Source: Alopecurus myosuroides
Taxonomy: Eukaryota; Streptophyta; Magnoliopsida; Poales; Poaceae
Assembly: GCA_028641055.1 (NCBI GenBank)
Contig: CM054058.1
Coordinates: 88,113,927 to 88,177,926 of the forward strand
Reading direction: 5' to 3'
Length of the DNA stretch: 64,000 nucleotides
Part shown: positions 42,106 through 56,000 of the stretch, piece by piece
How the letters are laid out: each line of letters starts with the position of its first letter
Position numbering within the stretch: the first letter of the stretch is position 1
The notes under the pieces: model-generated
The model's database searches: none
Seen by the model: the letters and a program-made list of their open reading frames with translations, nothing else
Told to the model about the DNA's origin: nothing
Made by a program: the position numbers and the translations under genes

Positions 42106-45100
42106 TGTCACACCCCAGATTTGGGACACTAGTAACACATAAGGGAAACCAATTTTGTGAGCCAACAAATTTTTTTTAATGCCCTTGTGTAATCCAACAT
42201 TATGTATTGAACCATGGTTATGTATGCAATGTAAGAAAATTTGATTAAAAAATCATTCACTTGTTTTCTGATGTTTTCTGATCATTTCTGGATTGTTTTC
42301 AATTTGGTATCTTTGTTATTTTCAATCAAAATTCATGTGGCAATGTTGTGTTCAACTTATTAATAACATTTTGATTGATTAGAATCAAGAAAACAATTTC
42401 TCAAAAGTTTAATCCCATGTTTTCCTTGGGGATTTCTATTAAAAACCATTTCTGAAAAATAATCCAATTGGGTGTTTTTCACCCTTGTTATCTATATGCT
42501 AGAGAGTCACATTTCGTGTTTTCTTGGCATGGATGTGATCTCTATTATATGGACTAAAAATTGGTTAAATTGGTTTGAAAAATTGAATCACAGAAACAAT
42601 CAATTGCTTGATGTTTTTTTTATGAAAATAAGACATAATTAGTGATTTTTGGAAAACAGAGAAAAACCCAAACTAGACATTTTTCCACCTTGTTTTCATG
42701 GTGCATTTGAACTTCAAATTTGTTTTATTTTGCTGTTTATGAAAGTACAAATGTTTATTAACAGAACCATGCATGGAAAACAAATTTTCAATAAGATTTG
42801 GTTCATGAAAACAACTAAGACATTTGGCTAATCCACTATGTTAAACCAACAGTTAGAAAAATTCTAAGTCTGAAAACTGAAACTGAATTTTTTCAGAAAT
42901 ACGTGAGATTACATAATTTTCAATTGATCATAACTTTTTATTGAGTGAACAAAATGCTGCACGGTTTGGAGCTTCTAGAAGCCTAGTCAGCACCCATTCT
43001 TTTAAACCCTTAGCCACAAGGTTGTTCTAACCAGAGAGGGAGAGAGAGAGTGATCTTCAGAGGTGAAGACGGGTGGGTGTTGTATGGGCACGGCCTGACA
43101 GGCTCGCCCCTGTCGCGTGCCACAGTGCAACCCCGCTGTTTTTCTTCGATTTTCTTCGACCCTTGGCCTTTGACTTGCCTAGTCGTGCCCCTGGCCATGC
43201 CCAAGAGCCAAATGGCACGGCATGGGCATGCCGGAGCGCGCACGGGCGGGTCTCACTGACGCCGTAGCCACCCGAGCGTGCACCACTGCCGCCCCGCCCC
43301 AATAAAGCCATGCCAAAGCCCCTGCCCTTGATACCACTCGCTCACTCGCTCAATCACTCTCCCCAGCCACCGCAGTGCGCTCGAGAATCCACTAGCTAGC
43401 CAGAAACGCCGGAGAACCACCGCGGCCACCGCGGGTACTCGAGGTGCAATACTCGTGCCTCTAGCCATCCCCACCCTCTCTGTCACTCTAGATCAAACCC
43501 CCACCTTCCGTAGACCGTGCCTGACGTTCCCCGTGGTTCCTCATTTGCAGGGACGACGAAGAGCACGTCGGAGCCGCCGCGGGACATCTGCACGGCGCTG
43601 TTGATTGGAGTTACCCCAAGCCACGATCTTCACGCCCCTGCACTGCGTCGAGCCTCTGCGACCTCATCGACCACTCGCCACCGTTCTGCAAGCCCCCTAG
43701 GTGAGCTACTTCATCCTAGCGCGCCGTCGACCGCGCGCGAGCTCGTCGGAGAGAAAAAGAAATGAGAGAGAGGAGAGGCGATGACCGTGCGCCGTAGATA
43801 TAAAGATCTACGGTCACGTTTGAATCGCGAACCGGTACGCGCTCTTCGCGCGCGCCGTGGAAGCGAGGCAGGACTCAGAGCGCTAATGGGCCACGCGCCC
43901 GTGTGCTGCTCAGCCCGCGGCAGTTTCTTTTTCCATTTTCTAAAATGAACTGAATCTGCTATTTCACTTTAATCATGTAAAAAAATGTTAAACTTAATAA
44001 TAAAATGAACGTAAATTACCTGAGGTGCATGAACGAATTTGTGAACGGATACAACTTGCAGAACTGGATTGGAATGTTTTATGAACGAATGAAAAATGAT
44101 GAACTGAGCACTATTTGTTAAGGAAAAAATGGAATAAATTTTGATTGGAATGTTCAAAATGTGCAAACTAAAATTCCTGAAGTAGCACTTGACTATATCT
44201 ACCAGTAGAACTGTACCTCACCTCAAGGTGAGCTACCATTTGGAAACGGCATCCACTTTGGTAAAAGTCCAGTAGCATGTTCTGTGATTTTTTTAGGATT
44301 TATTTTACAAGATTTGTTGATGTGAATCCGAATGGATCTGTTAGATATTGGATAGATCTATGTTATTCTAACTTTGTGTGATTTTTAGAGCTCTAGATTT
44401 ATTTTGGCAACAGATCTAAGAAATTGCACTTTTCTGTTAGAAATAAAATGAGTAGTTTTGTGTTGTAAATAATTGCTTGCTAGTGTTATTCTGTTTTCTA
44501 GCATGTTTAAATGATGTGTTGAGTGTTATGATGTTGTTTTCTCATAGATGTACCATGTTAGAAAGTTTACGCATGTTTAGGATTTGTTTGAAACTAGTAT
44601 GAGCATAGGAGTATTATCTAGTTTATTTCTATTAAATCCTGTAAATGGAAATGCTTAGCTATGTTTGTCCAAGCTTTTATGAGTGTTTTCACATGGATCC
44701 AGTACATTTATTACTTGTTTTCATATCGGTAAGAATACATTTTCTTCTTTAGGGATGCATGTGTAGGTTTAATTATTTGGTATCCATAATATGGTTTTCA
44801 CTAGAATAGCTAGTAGTATTTTTGTTAGGAAATTATTTTGTCTCGACAAGTTGGACCAGAGGCTAAATACCTCTTAAATGACACGGAAAACTTAGTGGAA
44901 CACCCACTGGTAACATCTCAGTTTGTAGAGAAAAGATTCTATCTCTACCATAGTAGTGAAGAAATAGTAATGAATATTATTATTTGTGATGCATGCTATG
45001 GTGTCATCTTAGATGTACATCATGGGTAGTGAGCCCTAATTATAGCCTACCTATCTACCATATAAGCATGATGCATTTTGTAAGTGTGTAAAGGATGACT

Positions 45101-45505
45101 TGCTGAGTACATTCAAAAGTACTCATATTGTATTCGCCCCTGGCTATTTACTTGGCCAGGCTTTGAGGAGATACCACCGGAGGAGGAGTACGAGGAGGGA
45201 TACTATTATGGCGATTATGCGAACTAGGCCCGGCTCCCGGTCAGCAGCCTGTCGGTGACGGCGTGACATGGGCTACCTAGTGTGTTTTCTTTCCGCTGTG
45301 TGTGTGAGTTGTGAGACTTTGTCTGTCCTGCGTGACAGCTAATAAATACTTGGTCATGTGACCATTAGCTTGTAAGACTGTTGTTATTCGTGTAATGGAT
45401 AATGTATCTTTATACCACTTCGTATGTTGTTCACGGCTGAATTTCCTGGGATCGTGAATGTATGCATATGAGGGGTTCTGGACCTTCCGGTTTGGGGCCT
45501 CTACA
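42106..45505 (+). mobile_element. Solo LTR (3.4 kb) of a Gypsy-type long-LTR family
   Basis: Begins TGTCACACCCCAGATTTGGG and ends TTTGGGGCCTCTACA. It interrupts the CACTA 2 ORF exactly: removing it joins RSKAA to KSASQPAK in frame. The target duplication is imperfect (minus-strand GCAAA versus TTAAA). No PBS, PPT or coding region is included. Start, end, a GC-rich block (43030-43900) and the 3' module (CTTGCTGAGTACATTCAAA to CAGCAGCCTGT, about 45099-45250) are related to the LTRs of the LARD-like element at 46855. Confidence 0.88.
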
Positions 45506-46854
45506 TTTGCGGCCTTGGATCTAGGTCCTATTTTCCGTGTCTTTGGCGCTTTCGCAATGCACTCCTTCTCAATCTCCTCATTATCCGCCTTACGGAGTGT
45601 GCCAGGGCTGAAAATAACTCTTTCCTTCGCGCTTTTCTGAGTCTCGGTGCAGGGGGCGACATCTGGAGGCGTGTCTTCCTGAGAACCGAGTAGACGCTTG
45701 CAATTGGATTTATCCGCGGGAGGAGCCTCACCACGAGCCTCCGTGCTATGGTAGGGTTCTTCTGGGAGAGGAGGAATGTAATCTCCGCCATCAAAGTCAT
45801 CAGCGATGAAATCCAAGGCATCAAGATCCTCATCCGCCGGGTGTTGTGCCATCTCCATGTCAGGGGTAGGCGACGGCACTACGACGGTCTTGCCATGGCT
45901 CCGCTCCGGTGCTTCTAGAGGGCTTGTTTTCGAGGTGGTGCCTCGTGCCTGTAGTTTTAGAGGCGATGTCTACACGGTGGCGCCCCTCTTCCCCAGGCGA
46001 ATCTGGCTCTTCGGCCATTGCATGTTCCAAGGTAGGCACTGGAGCAGCGTCAGGGTATCGGGGTCATCTTCTTCCTGCTAGGGTTGAATGGGAGGCAACA
46101 AATCGTCGTAGCCCACCAGCACCCAAAGCACTCGAACTCTATATACGTCATCGTGCATCGGCCTATTGTGGAACCTGCGGGTTGCCAGTTGAACGATCAT
46201 ACTCACATCAACATCCTTCAACCCGCCGTCCATTGTGTGTAGGAGTGTGCATGGAACGTCGACGTTCTACGGAAAACATGCAGGGCGTCAGAGATGCTAG
46301 TCTAAGGCAAAGGAAGATCGACGCTCTAACGCTTAACTATTTTCCTGGCTGGCGATGGCGTCGAGCTCCTCTAGTGGCGAGGGGCTAAAGACGGCGGGCG
46401 TGCTAGTGATGACTAGCGAGGGACCACTAGAGGCGGGCGTGCAACTGATGACCATTCGGTTGTTCGTTGGTGCACGCTCTTCATTTGGCGGAGGACCGCC
46501 GACTGTGGGCGAGCAACAGATGGTCAGACGGCTCTCCGCGGGCGGAGTCACCATCGGCGCCGTGTTGGAGGCGGGGTCACCATTGGTTCCGCCACCGTGG
46601 CGTTGGCCGGCGAGACTCTGGACAAGTCTCTTGAGTTGCTGCCCTGCATGCTAGGCACCGGGCACGACCCCACTCGACCTCCTTGATCCCATCGAGTAAC
46701 CACATCGTAGAGGGCTGGCAAAATGTTGCCCATTTGTTCTGCCAAAGCTTCTTTGAAAATATTCGGAATATCGGCAACTTTGGACTTGAGTTCTGCAATA
46801 TCGCGATCGCGGGCTTCGTCACGTTGGATATCTTTGACGTTCCTCCTTCTATTC
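45506..46854 (-). pseudogene. Middle part of the CACTA 2 ORF (TNP-like protein)
   Basis: Minus strand from 46854: a coiled-coil-like stretch (KSKVADIPNIFKEALAEQMG), a Pro/Ser-rich region, and FHNRPMHDDVYRVRVLWVLVGYDD followed by PKSQIRL. These resemble the conserved block preceding the Ulp1-like domain in grass CACTA proteins. Then come an acidic segment (DEDLDALDFIADDFDGGDY), ERVIFSPGTLRK and RSKAA at the solo-LTR border. It contains stops and frame changes. It joins 62957-63580 across the LARD-like element. Confidence 0.65.
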
Positions 46855-49800
46855 TGTCACATCCCAATTTTGGAATACCTTATAACACTGTTGTTTTGCT
46901 AATTGCTTGACTAATAAACCTTGGTTGTGTTTGTTTGTGTTTGTTTAAGTGCAACTAAACAAACTTAAAAAGGATAGCAAAGAAGTAAACTAAAAATATT
47001 CAACATATTGTTCCAATGATAAAAATATTCAACATATTGTTCCAATGATAAAAATATTCAACATATTGTTCCAATGACTTTGACAATATTTTCTAAAGTA
47101 AATATTGATCAAAGAGTTTTCCAAAAACATCTTAGGAGTCCCATACATGTTGAATATAATTCCAAGACCTAAATTAATGAAGAGGAAACACTTAATAAAA
47201 TTTCCATAAAGAAATATCAGAAAAGGGAGGCATTCTTAAATGCTTCACCAAAATATTATCAAATGTTTTTCCAACCTTGCAAGATTAAAAACAAAAGTAT
47301 TGGAGAGCATTGACTTGCTATCTCAAGTCATATAAATATTTTGGCAAAACATTATTAAAGAAAAGCCAAATGCCTTATTAAATAGAAATTCCAATATTTA
47401 TAGAAACTGAAAACTCAAACAAGTTACTTCTGGAAACTTTAATCAAATGATCTGAAATTCATACCATTGCTTCCTTATATCAAATAAGGAACACACACAA
47501 GAGGAGACCAAAAATTGAATCCATTAAAGCCCTGAAAACATGAATTTTCTCCACAGCAACATTTGGGATTTTGAACAAGTTTGTTCTATAAACTTTTTCC
47601 AAATGCCATGAAATAAATACCACATGCTCTATATCATAAATAGGGATGAAAACCAAAAGGGCACAAGTTTTTGAATAATTTAAGTTGCCAAAAACCCCTG
47701 TTTTCTTAACAGCACCTTTTTGAAATTTGAACAAGTTTGTTCTATGAAGTAACTCTAAATGACTTGAATTTTATACCACATAAGTAACACATCAAATAAG
47801 GGATGTGTGCCAAAAATTATCATTTTTGGAAGCTCCTAAGTAGGTTAATAAATTCAATGTCCATTTATGTCAGAATTCAAATTTGAAGAACTTTGAACTA
47901 CCAAGTTTATTCAATTGAGCCAATTTTCACATATGTTGTGTATCTATACTAATAAGAATTTTGGGCAAAAGGATTTCAAATTATGACTTTGTTTGCTTGG
48001 TGAAAACATCCATTTTCAGAGAGCAAAGGACCTACTTGTAATTTTTCCAGGGACTAAATTGTAAGCTGAGTCACACATGTCCTTCTTCTTCCTGTAGATG
48101 ATGCAATGGAGGGCATGGCTGCCCATGCTTCCTTTGCTTCGAGTAGAAGGCTTCTAGTTGGATAAAAACCCCATGTGAGACCTCTACCTGCCCCCTCTCT
48201 CTCCCCCCCACAGAGCTCTCTCTCTCCAATTTTTTTTATGCAAACCAAACCCTAGCTAGTACGGTCACCGTCGAATCGGCCGTTCCCGAGCTCACCGGCG
48301 GCCGCCGTGTTGTCCAGCAGCTCCGCCTCGTCGTGGTGATGCTCTGTGCTGAAGGAATCGGGCCGCAGCGCCGCGAGGACCCCGCGCCATCTCATTCTTC
48401 CCCGAGCCCGACGCGACTCCGGCAAGCCATTCCCGCGCCCTCGCGTCCTCTCCGACCTCACCGACTCCTCCTCTACGTTCGTGGTGAGCAGGGGAATCCC
48501 CCCGACCATTTTCCCCCTTCCCTAACCCCCTAAATCGCCGCCGTCCCGTGCGTGTTGTCCGGCCGCCGCATGCCCTCGTCGCCGGCCGCTCTCCGGCCAC
48601 TCCCGGGAAACGAGACAGACCCCACTTGGTTCCCCTCGTCGTAGGCTACATTTAGGAGTTTCAAATCGCAAATTGGTGGCCGGTTTTGCCCGTACGAACT
48701 CGCCGGAGATGATCCCGCCGGCGGGTGACGCGCGCATGGCGCAGCGCTGGCGTCATCTCCCTTGACCCCGCGCGGAGATTTCAAACCGGCTGGTGGCCCC
48801 GTGCTCGCCTGCGTGGCGCCCGCGTGGCTGGTTGGCCCGCGCGTCAGCGACTTGAGGCTGGCTCTGCTCGGGGTGAAGCTCGATCCAGGCCGGCCCTTTT
48901 AACAGATCTGGCCCAACAACACTTTATTTTCCATTTATTTTTCACAGAAACTTGCATGGTTACTTTTGGCTCAAAAAGGCAACTTAAAATATGAATTTGA
49001 CCAAACTAAAATTTACAGTGGTACCTCAACTAATTCTAAACCATCTCCAAGTTGTAGATCTACATTTGGATGGATAGATTTGAAATGAAAAATGTTTTGG
49101 TAACAGCTACCAGAAACACCAAAATGAGCACCATTTTTATTTTACAACTCAGAATGAAGTGAGGCCAATTGCATTGGAAAGCCCTTGAAATTTCCTAACA
49201 GGAGCATTTAACCTCGTTTCCAAATTCATTGTATTTTAGAAATGGAATGCAATTTGGTAAAACACCAGAGAGCACTTTGGTGATTTTTATAAATTAATTA
49301 AAGATGAATTTTGATGCAAAACAAATTGGATGGTCTTTTATATGTCTAGGACTATCTAAACCTAGAAGGGTTTAATTTTTAGAGCATCCTAGAAAATTTG
49401 GTGGACAGATCTTTGATTTGCTTGTTTCTGCCATTTTGGCATTTTAAGAAATTAAATTGTGTGATTATATTTTTGTGTTGCAATGTTGTTTTCTAGCATG
49501 TTTAAGATGTGTGAACTTGTTTTCTAAGTGTTACTTAGATATTTTAGCATGTTAGATTGTGTGGACTTGAGTTGAGAAGAAATAGAATTTTTGTTAATAG
49601 CATTTGATTATTCTCTAGTTAATATTTGCATAGCATTTTTGAGTGATGAATTCATGTGCAAAGCACTTGGATTTTTTTGAGTGTATCCAGTACCATGTTG
49701 GTACTTAGTTTGTGTTGTTATCACCTCTGCTATGTTGCATTGGAATTGGTAGAAAAGCACTATTAGCTTTGTCATGACTATGAGAATGGTTATGGAAAAA

Positions 49801-52800
49801 TTCCCTCATGTGTGGAATTTTGACATAATCATTTGTGGTTTTGTGACCACATATTTTTGGGTTGTATCCATAGGTCCAGTAGAATTTTTATAAGTTTGTT
49901 ATGAGTACTTGACCCCTAAAGTTTTCACTTGTGTGAAAAACAATAACATGAGTAGCATTGCCTTGCTTATTTAAGCACCCTATTATTTTCTGCTAGTACT
50001 GTTAATGCACTAGATGCTAGTTTAGTTTTTTTTTTTTTTTGTTAATTTTTAGCAAATGGACCAGAGGCATTGTGACCTCTTAATGCTTTGATATGCTAGT
50101 GGAACACCCACTGGTTTCATTGCATTTTTGGTGGAAACATTATTTCCCCCACACTAGATGTGTTTCTTTTATATATGTTTTGAGTAGATCTTTAAATGCT
50201 TTTTAGGCTTATTGCTAGATTAATTCTCATGAAACTAGTACCATTTAGGTACTGTTATTTTGGTTATAGCACCCCTAGATACTTGGTGCTTGTGTTTGAA
50301 ATAGATTTAAATAGCAATGCATAAAGTCTAAATTGCATACTAGGATATTCATGTAGGCTTTTTGTCTTGTTTTTCCCCTAGGGAAAAATATGAATCTTTG
50401 GTGTTGAAACCAGAGGATGGAATGTCCTTGTGGCATTATTACCTTAGGGTTTTCACCTCTGATAGATTTACTCTTAAGTAGCATAAAAGCATGAATAACA
50501 CTTGGATGACTAGGAATTAATCTCCTCACATGTGTAGCATTTTAAGCATAGTTTTTCCTTGTTTCCTAGCTATGTTTTTTTTATGTTATTTTGTGGAATC
50601 CAGTAGAAATTATGGTACTGGTTAGAGGAGTATTTTTCCTCTGCTAGCTTGCACACTTGTGCATAAAATTAACTAGTGTAGCCTAAACTAGTCTAGTATT
50701 TTTCCTAAATTTTCTACTAGTAATGAGTAGGAGTTTTTGGATGCTTGTTTGTTTGTTTTGAGCACTTTTATAAAAGTGACCAGAGGCTTATTAACCTCTT
50801 GGTGAGCATATTTGCTAGTGGAACACCCACTGGTATGTTTGCCTCATGGTGGAAAAATAGGTTTGACTTGTTGTCATGAGCTTATTTCACCACTTGAGTA
50901 ATTTAGCAAATTATGTGTGCTAGCCATAGAGATTGTTGGGGAAGTTTTTAGACATAAAAATGTGTTTTATGTGACACCCTACTGTCTAGTAACATGTGCT
51001 CTACCCCACTGGTCCATGGTGTTCTTAACTAAAAATCATTGAATTGGCCACACATAAACACTAGGAAAAAAGCAGACTTTTCAACTATAGTTTTTATGCC
51101 AATTTTTCTTAAGGGAAAAATTGAGAACTTGGGTGGTACTTCTTGATTGCTTGTTGTATGTATTACTTGTAGCCTTGTTTGTCTTGTTTGGTTCTGAATG
51201 TGTGTCCTTTATTCTCTTTTTACGACGTTAGAAAAACGAAGAGGAAGGAAGTGTCGGGAAGCTCTGTTTCAAGTTCCAGTCACTCCAACAACCAGGGACA
51301 CAAAGAGATACCAGGCAAGCCATCCTGATTGCTTGCTGATACAATACTTATCATTATATATCATGCATGTTTTACCTCTGAAGTTTTACCAAAACTTGAT
51401 TATCAAAACTATTTTTGATGTGGAAATTACTACTATACTATATTATAGGTTACTATCATGCCAGTAGTTAAACTTGGTAATACCAAGCCCATAAGCCACC
51501 CTATGGTATTTATTACCATCAAATATACTAGTCCCTAAGTGGACACCCTAAAATTGTGATTCTACAAAACAAAGGCTTTACGGAAAACCCCGGAGAAAAG
51601 GCGGATCCTTGTTCTCCGGAGGAATGTGGAAGTGGTCATTTTTGAGAAAGTGGTGTTTTCAAAAATGACACATAACCTAGTCTTCGCCGGACAACCTTTA
51701 CCGTACTGCCACCCTACCCCAACATGGGCACGGGGCTTAACTTGAAGTTTGTTCTTATTAGTGTGTGCTATCTCACTTGCTATAAGGGGCGTCGTACCCT
51801 CGAACCGAATGTCGTCAAAACTCCCAATGTTGAGGCATATAAAGTGTGGGATTAATTTTCCCTCCGGATGCATTCATTGAGGCTCCTGGCTAGGCAGGGT
51901 GGGACTTGATGCCGGGGAGAACAACTTCAATCGAGAGATAGGCATATTCTAGCTTGAACATAGTGGATGGTTATGATCATATACCTGATGTTTACATACT
52001 GTTGTTACAGTCCGTGGTTGTTTCACGGGAGGTGTACTGGATCTGGTGGATGTGTACACCTCTGCAGAGTATAACTTTTTCGAAGAAGCCGCGTCCTCGG
52101 ATATGGACAGTTGAATGGCCATGTAGCTAGCATTGTGTCAATGTTTTCAAAAAGGAAGTTTTTGAAAGGGAATCTTTGGAAAGGAAGTGTTGAACTTGTG
52201 AAGTTCGGAAAAGAATGGAAACTTATACCGTGGAGGTATCGTCGATGATGAAAAGCCAGATGATGTTATACAAAACAAAATGTTTTGCAAACAAAACCTT
52301 TTCTACTCTACGCAAGAATTCTGGAAACTGATTCCAAGAAGTTTTGCAAAGAGAAAATATTCTTTAAACAAAACTTTACCAAACCTCTTGTACATATGAT
52401 ATCTACAAGAGAAATAAAACTATATTATTTTATTCTGAAGTATCTTCTTCAACGAAGATACAGATTAACCTGACTGCAACTGTGGTGTCATCATATATGA
52501 ACACCATTGATAGTGAACCATATTTATAGCCTACCTATTCCACCATATAAGCATATTTGCATGTTGGTAAGTGACATGATGGATGTCTTGCTGAGTACAT
52601 TCAAATGTACTCATTATGGTTTCGCCCCTGGTATCTACTTATCAGATTTGGAGAAGGAGCCTCAAAAGGATATTTATGAAGAGAAGTACGGAGTTGACGG
52701 CTTTGCGAACTAGGATTGTCTCCGGGTCAGCAGCCTGTAGGTTAAGGCGTGACTTGGGCTCAACTACGTTGTGTTTTATTTGTCTTCCGCTGTGTTTGTT

Positions 52801-52998
52801 AAGTGCCTGCCCTTTTGGCAGTTGTGCTAGAATTGATCATGTGATCATTTGTGTAACACCTTTATGTATTCGTGTAATGGATTGATGTATTTCTGTGTAA
52901 TGCCAACTGTGATGTTGTTTCACGACTGATCTTTCTGGGATCGTGAAGGTATGCATACGTAAGGGTTTCCAGACTGCCGGTCTGGGGGGGTCCTTACA
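46855..52998 (+). repeat. 5' LTR of the LARD-like element (6144 bp)
   Basis: It contains a ~50-bp tandem repeat near 47001-47080 (AAATATTCAACATATTGTTCC three times) and a GC-rich block (48240-48900). Three variants of a paired-hairpin motif lie between 49685 and 50834. A 3' module has a short open frame (52507-52713). Compared with the 3' LTR I see a few substitutions (for example 49009 C/A and 52829 A/C), T-run length changes, and a cluster of small indels in the last ~120 bp. Confidence 0.95.
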
Positions 52999-53002
52999 GA
53001 GT

Positions 53003-53013
53003 TGGTAATCAGA
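53003..53013 (+). other. PBS-like site of the LARD-like element
   Basis: TGGTAATCAGA, four bases after the LTR, resembles the initiator-tRNA(Met) PBS core TGGTATCAGA with one extra A. The extra base may be real or belong to the nearby cluster of small indels. Confidence 0.6.
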
Positions 53014-56000
53014 CGCCATCCTGACCTAGTAGACCTTACGTTAGCATGGACGTGCAGATAGGAAAGAAAGTATTTTTGAGTAAAAACCTAGTTACACATC
53101 TAAATCATTTTGTCTAAGGGAATTTTAGTATATTTTCCTCCTTTTTTTCTTTTCAAAATTTCTAATGCATATCAAGGGCGTCTTGAACAGTGGTTCGAAG
53201 GGCGGGCCTTATTAGAGTTGGTATGTCTCTCGGTTAAGAGTTATTTCTTACTTGTTTGCAACTGCTCCGCTTGCTTTTTTGAAACATCTCTCGTCTTTGA
53301 AGTTTTCTGTCCAGAAAATAGTTGGAGTTTCAAAAACAGATTGTTGCATAAAGTTTTATCAAAACTTTACTTCTATTTTATCTTGTTTTCATACAAAAAC
53401 TTTTATACTTGCCGATGTCCCGAGAAGACCAAAATAATTGCCTAGCTCTACAGTGATGATGGTCAGAAGTAGATATAGTTCTTCAGCCACTTCTAGGATT
53501 TTGGATTAGTCTAGTTTGGAGTAATTTAGCGATAACTCCATGAGTCGCCTCCCCCGACGTAGCTCCAATGGAGCCTTGCTTGTGTGTTTTGGCTTGCTTA
53601 TGTGTGTCCGTAGGACTTTGTGCTATTGTGTGGGTAGAATTTGGTTCATCTAGGCTTCTATATGTTTGTGGGGTACTCAAGTTTTGCAAATTTGTGATTG
53701 CCCCGCTCTTGTTTTTGAATCGCCTCGTGTTAAATTTTTGCAAGCAAAAATGTTAGTATAGCATTCAAAAACAAGAATTTGTTGCTTAGACTTATACTTG
53801 TTTTCGCTTCATAATGCGACCCGTCGTGAACCACCACCATTTCCCCACCATCAATGAAGCACCGTTGGGCCTATATAGAGGACCATCAAGCCACACGAGC
53901 TGATAGCATTGCTACCAGTGATGCACTCCAACAGATAAAGCTCCAACAATGAAAACCTTCAAAGAAGAAAAGGCGTGAAGAAAACCAACCAATACTGACC
54001 AAAACCTATATGTTTTGTCTGTTTGCAAAAGACTCTATTTACCCTGTTAGCTAAACGTTGCACTTTTTTTTTTTATGTTCCCTTTTAAAAGACCAAACAA
54101 GAGAAATCCCTTTTAAAAGTTATATACCTCCCTCCTCTGGAGAAAAGTGCAAAAGAAGTCTTCACATGCCATGATGCGCAACCCCCTCAAAAGCCAATCA
54201 AAAGAGCACAATTCAATATTCGACATACGATGACGCTAGTCGTATCTTGTCGGACAAACATTATTTAATGGAAAGCTAACAAGACTAACATGTTTTTCCT
54301 AATCTTAGGTTGACACCTAACCAAAGCATGTGAACTACTTATAACTCTTTCTAAACCAAGAAATTAAGTGACTTATGGCACTTTTCAATATAGTTGGTAA
54401 AAAGGAGAAGTCATGAGAAAATAAGATGATGACCTATTCGTTTACTAGTAAATAGGATATCATGTGTATCTACTTTGGAAACCAAATCTTAGTAGACATG
54501 GTAAGTACTATGAAATTCGAGGTTTAGAAATAAAGTGAACGATGGAATGTTTATAATAGATCTGGAAAACAGCAGTTTTCCTGTTGTTATTTCTTTGTGT
54601 GCTCTTGATTGAAATAAATTTGTGTTTTATTCAATCCTGCTTCCTAACTTATATGGAGTTGTTAGGACTTGTGATTATGTTGTTTTATTACAATAAATCT
54701 ACCTTAGAAAGTGTGTGCATGTTTGGAAACTCAAATAAAAATGAAATAGCATTTGTTACCTTCCAGTTTTATTATTTGGATTGTTGAGTGGGCAAATCCT
54801 TATAGATTTGTTGTACCTAGATTTTTGTTATGGTTATGATAGATCCAGTACCATTTTGGTACTGTTATTTATATGCTGTTATCTTCATTAACTTGCATGT
54901 GATCTTATAGCAAAGCATGAGTAACATTTGCTATTTTTCCAGTTTTTATTATTTGGAATTATTGTGAAAGCTAGATCTTTGTGTGAATGCTTTGATAAAT
55001 TTTGTGCTATGTTTTCTTTGAGTCCAGTACCATTTAGGTACTGATATTTTGATGCTTGTACCTCTGTTAGCTTGCATGTCTCTTAAAAGTAAAGCATATG
55101 TAAGCATTGCTATCAATATGCACTAGTATTGTTTCACTAGATTAAATAGCCTTATATTTTTATCTTGTATACAAAGTTTTTCATGAGTAACCAGAGGTTT
55201 AGTACCTATTCTTACTTGGTATTAGTAGGCCATAGCCCACTGGTCCCATTGTATTTTGGCTTGAGGATGAAAATCCCCAACCATACACATGTGTAAAAAT
55301 AGCATGTTTCACTATGTGATTGATTTCTATTTTCCACCATGGAAAATATAATTGTTTCTTTTCACCTATGAAAGTGAGAAGTTTATTTCTTATTAGTAAA
55401 TACTAATATGTTTAGGTGTGATCCTTTTGTTAGCATAATATTCCTTAGGGGTATCATGTTCAGAAATGTTTCACTATCTTGTGCTAAAATTAAAATTGTT
55501 CGCAAATAAAATAAATTCCTCTTGATTGGTAGATTGTTTGAGAATAATTTTAAATTGAGTATATGGATTTTTGAAAAGGTTTAAATAACTTTTCATTAAT
55601 TACATAGCTACTGGTTGTGTGATTTATACCTTTCTTGTGTGCTAGTAATTGTTTAAGAAAAACATAAATTGCTAGAAGAAATTTCTGCATGTTTAATAGT
55701 TGTATCATGGGATTGTTTTGATGTTTGTGCTTACTAACATGAGTAAGTTTTGTGTACTGTTATTTAGGTACACTTATATTCATGACTTTCTTGTTTAAGT
55801 TTAAACATCATGATAGCATTGTTTGCTTCTCTAGCGCGAAAACTAGTTTCACCACTAGAAAATGGTGATTTTTGCTCTAGTATTACACTCTTTTTATTTT
55901 ATGAGTATATGTGTTGATATAGCATGTTTAGGAAGTTATTACTTCTGTTATCATGCCATGAATTATTTAGTTGCATGTTCTATCGTTATAGGATATGATT

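Noticed and set aside
48292..48600. Short frames repeated about 9.97 kb apart (48054-48994 and 58023-58963), apparently duplicated genes
   Set aside because: They lie at equivalent positions in the two LTRs of the LARD-like element. No domain is seen and the copies are identical because the LTRs are.
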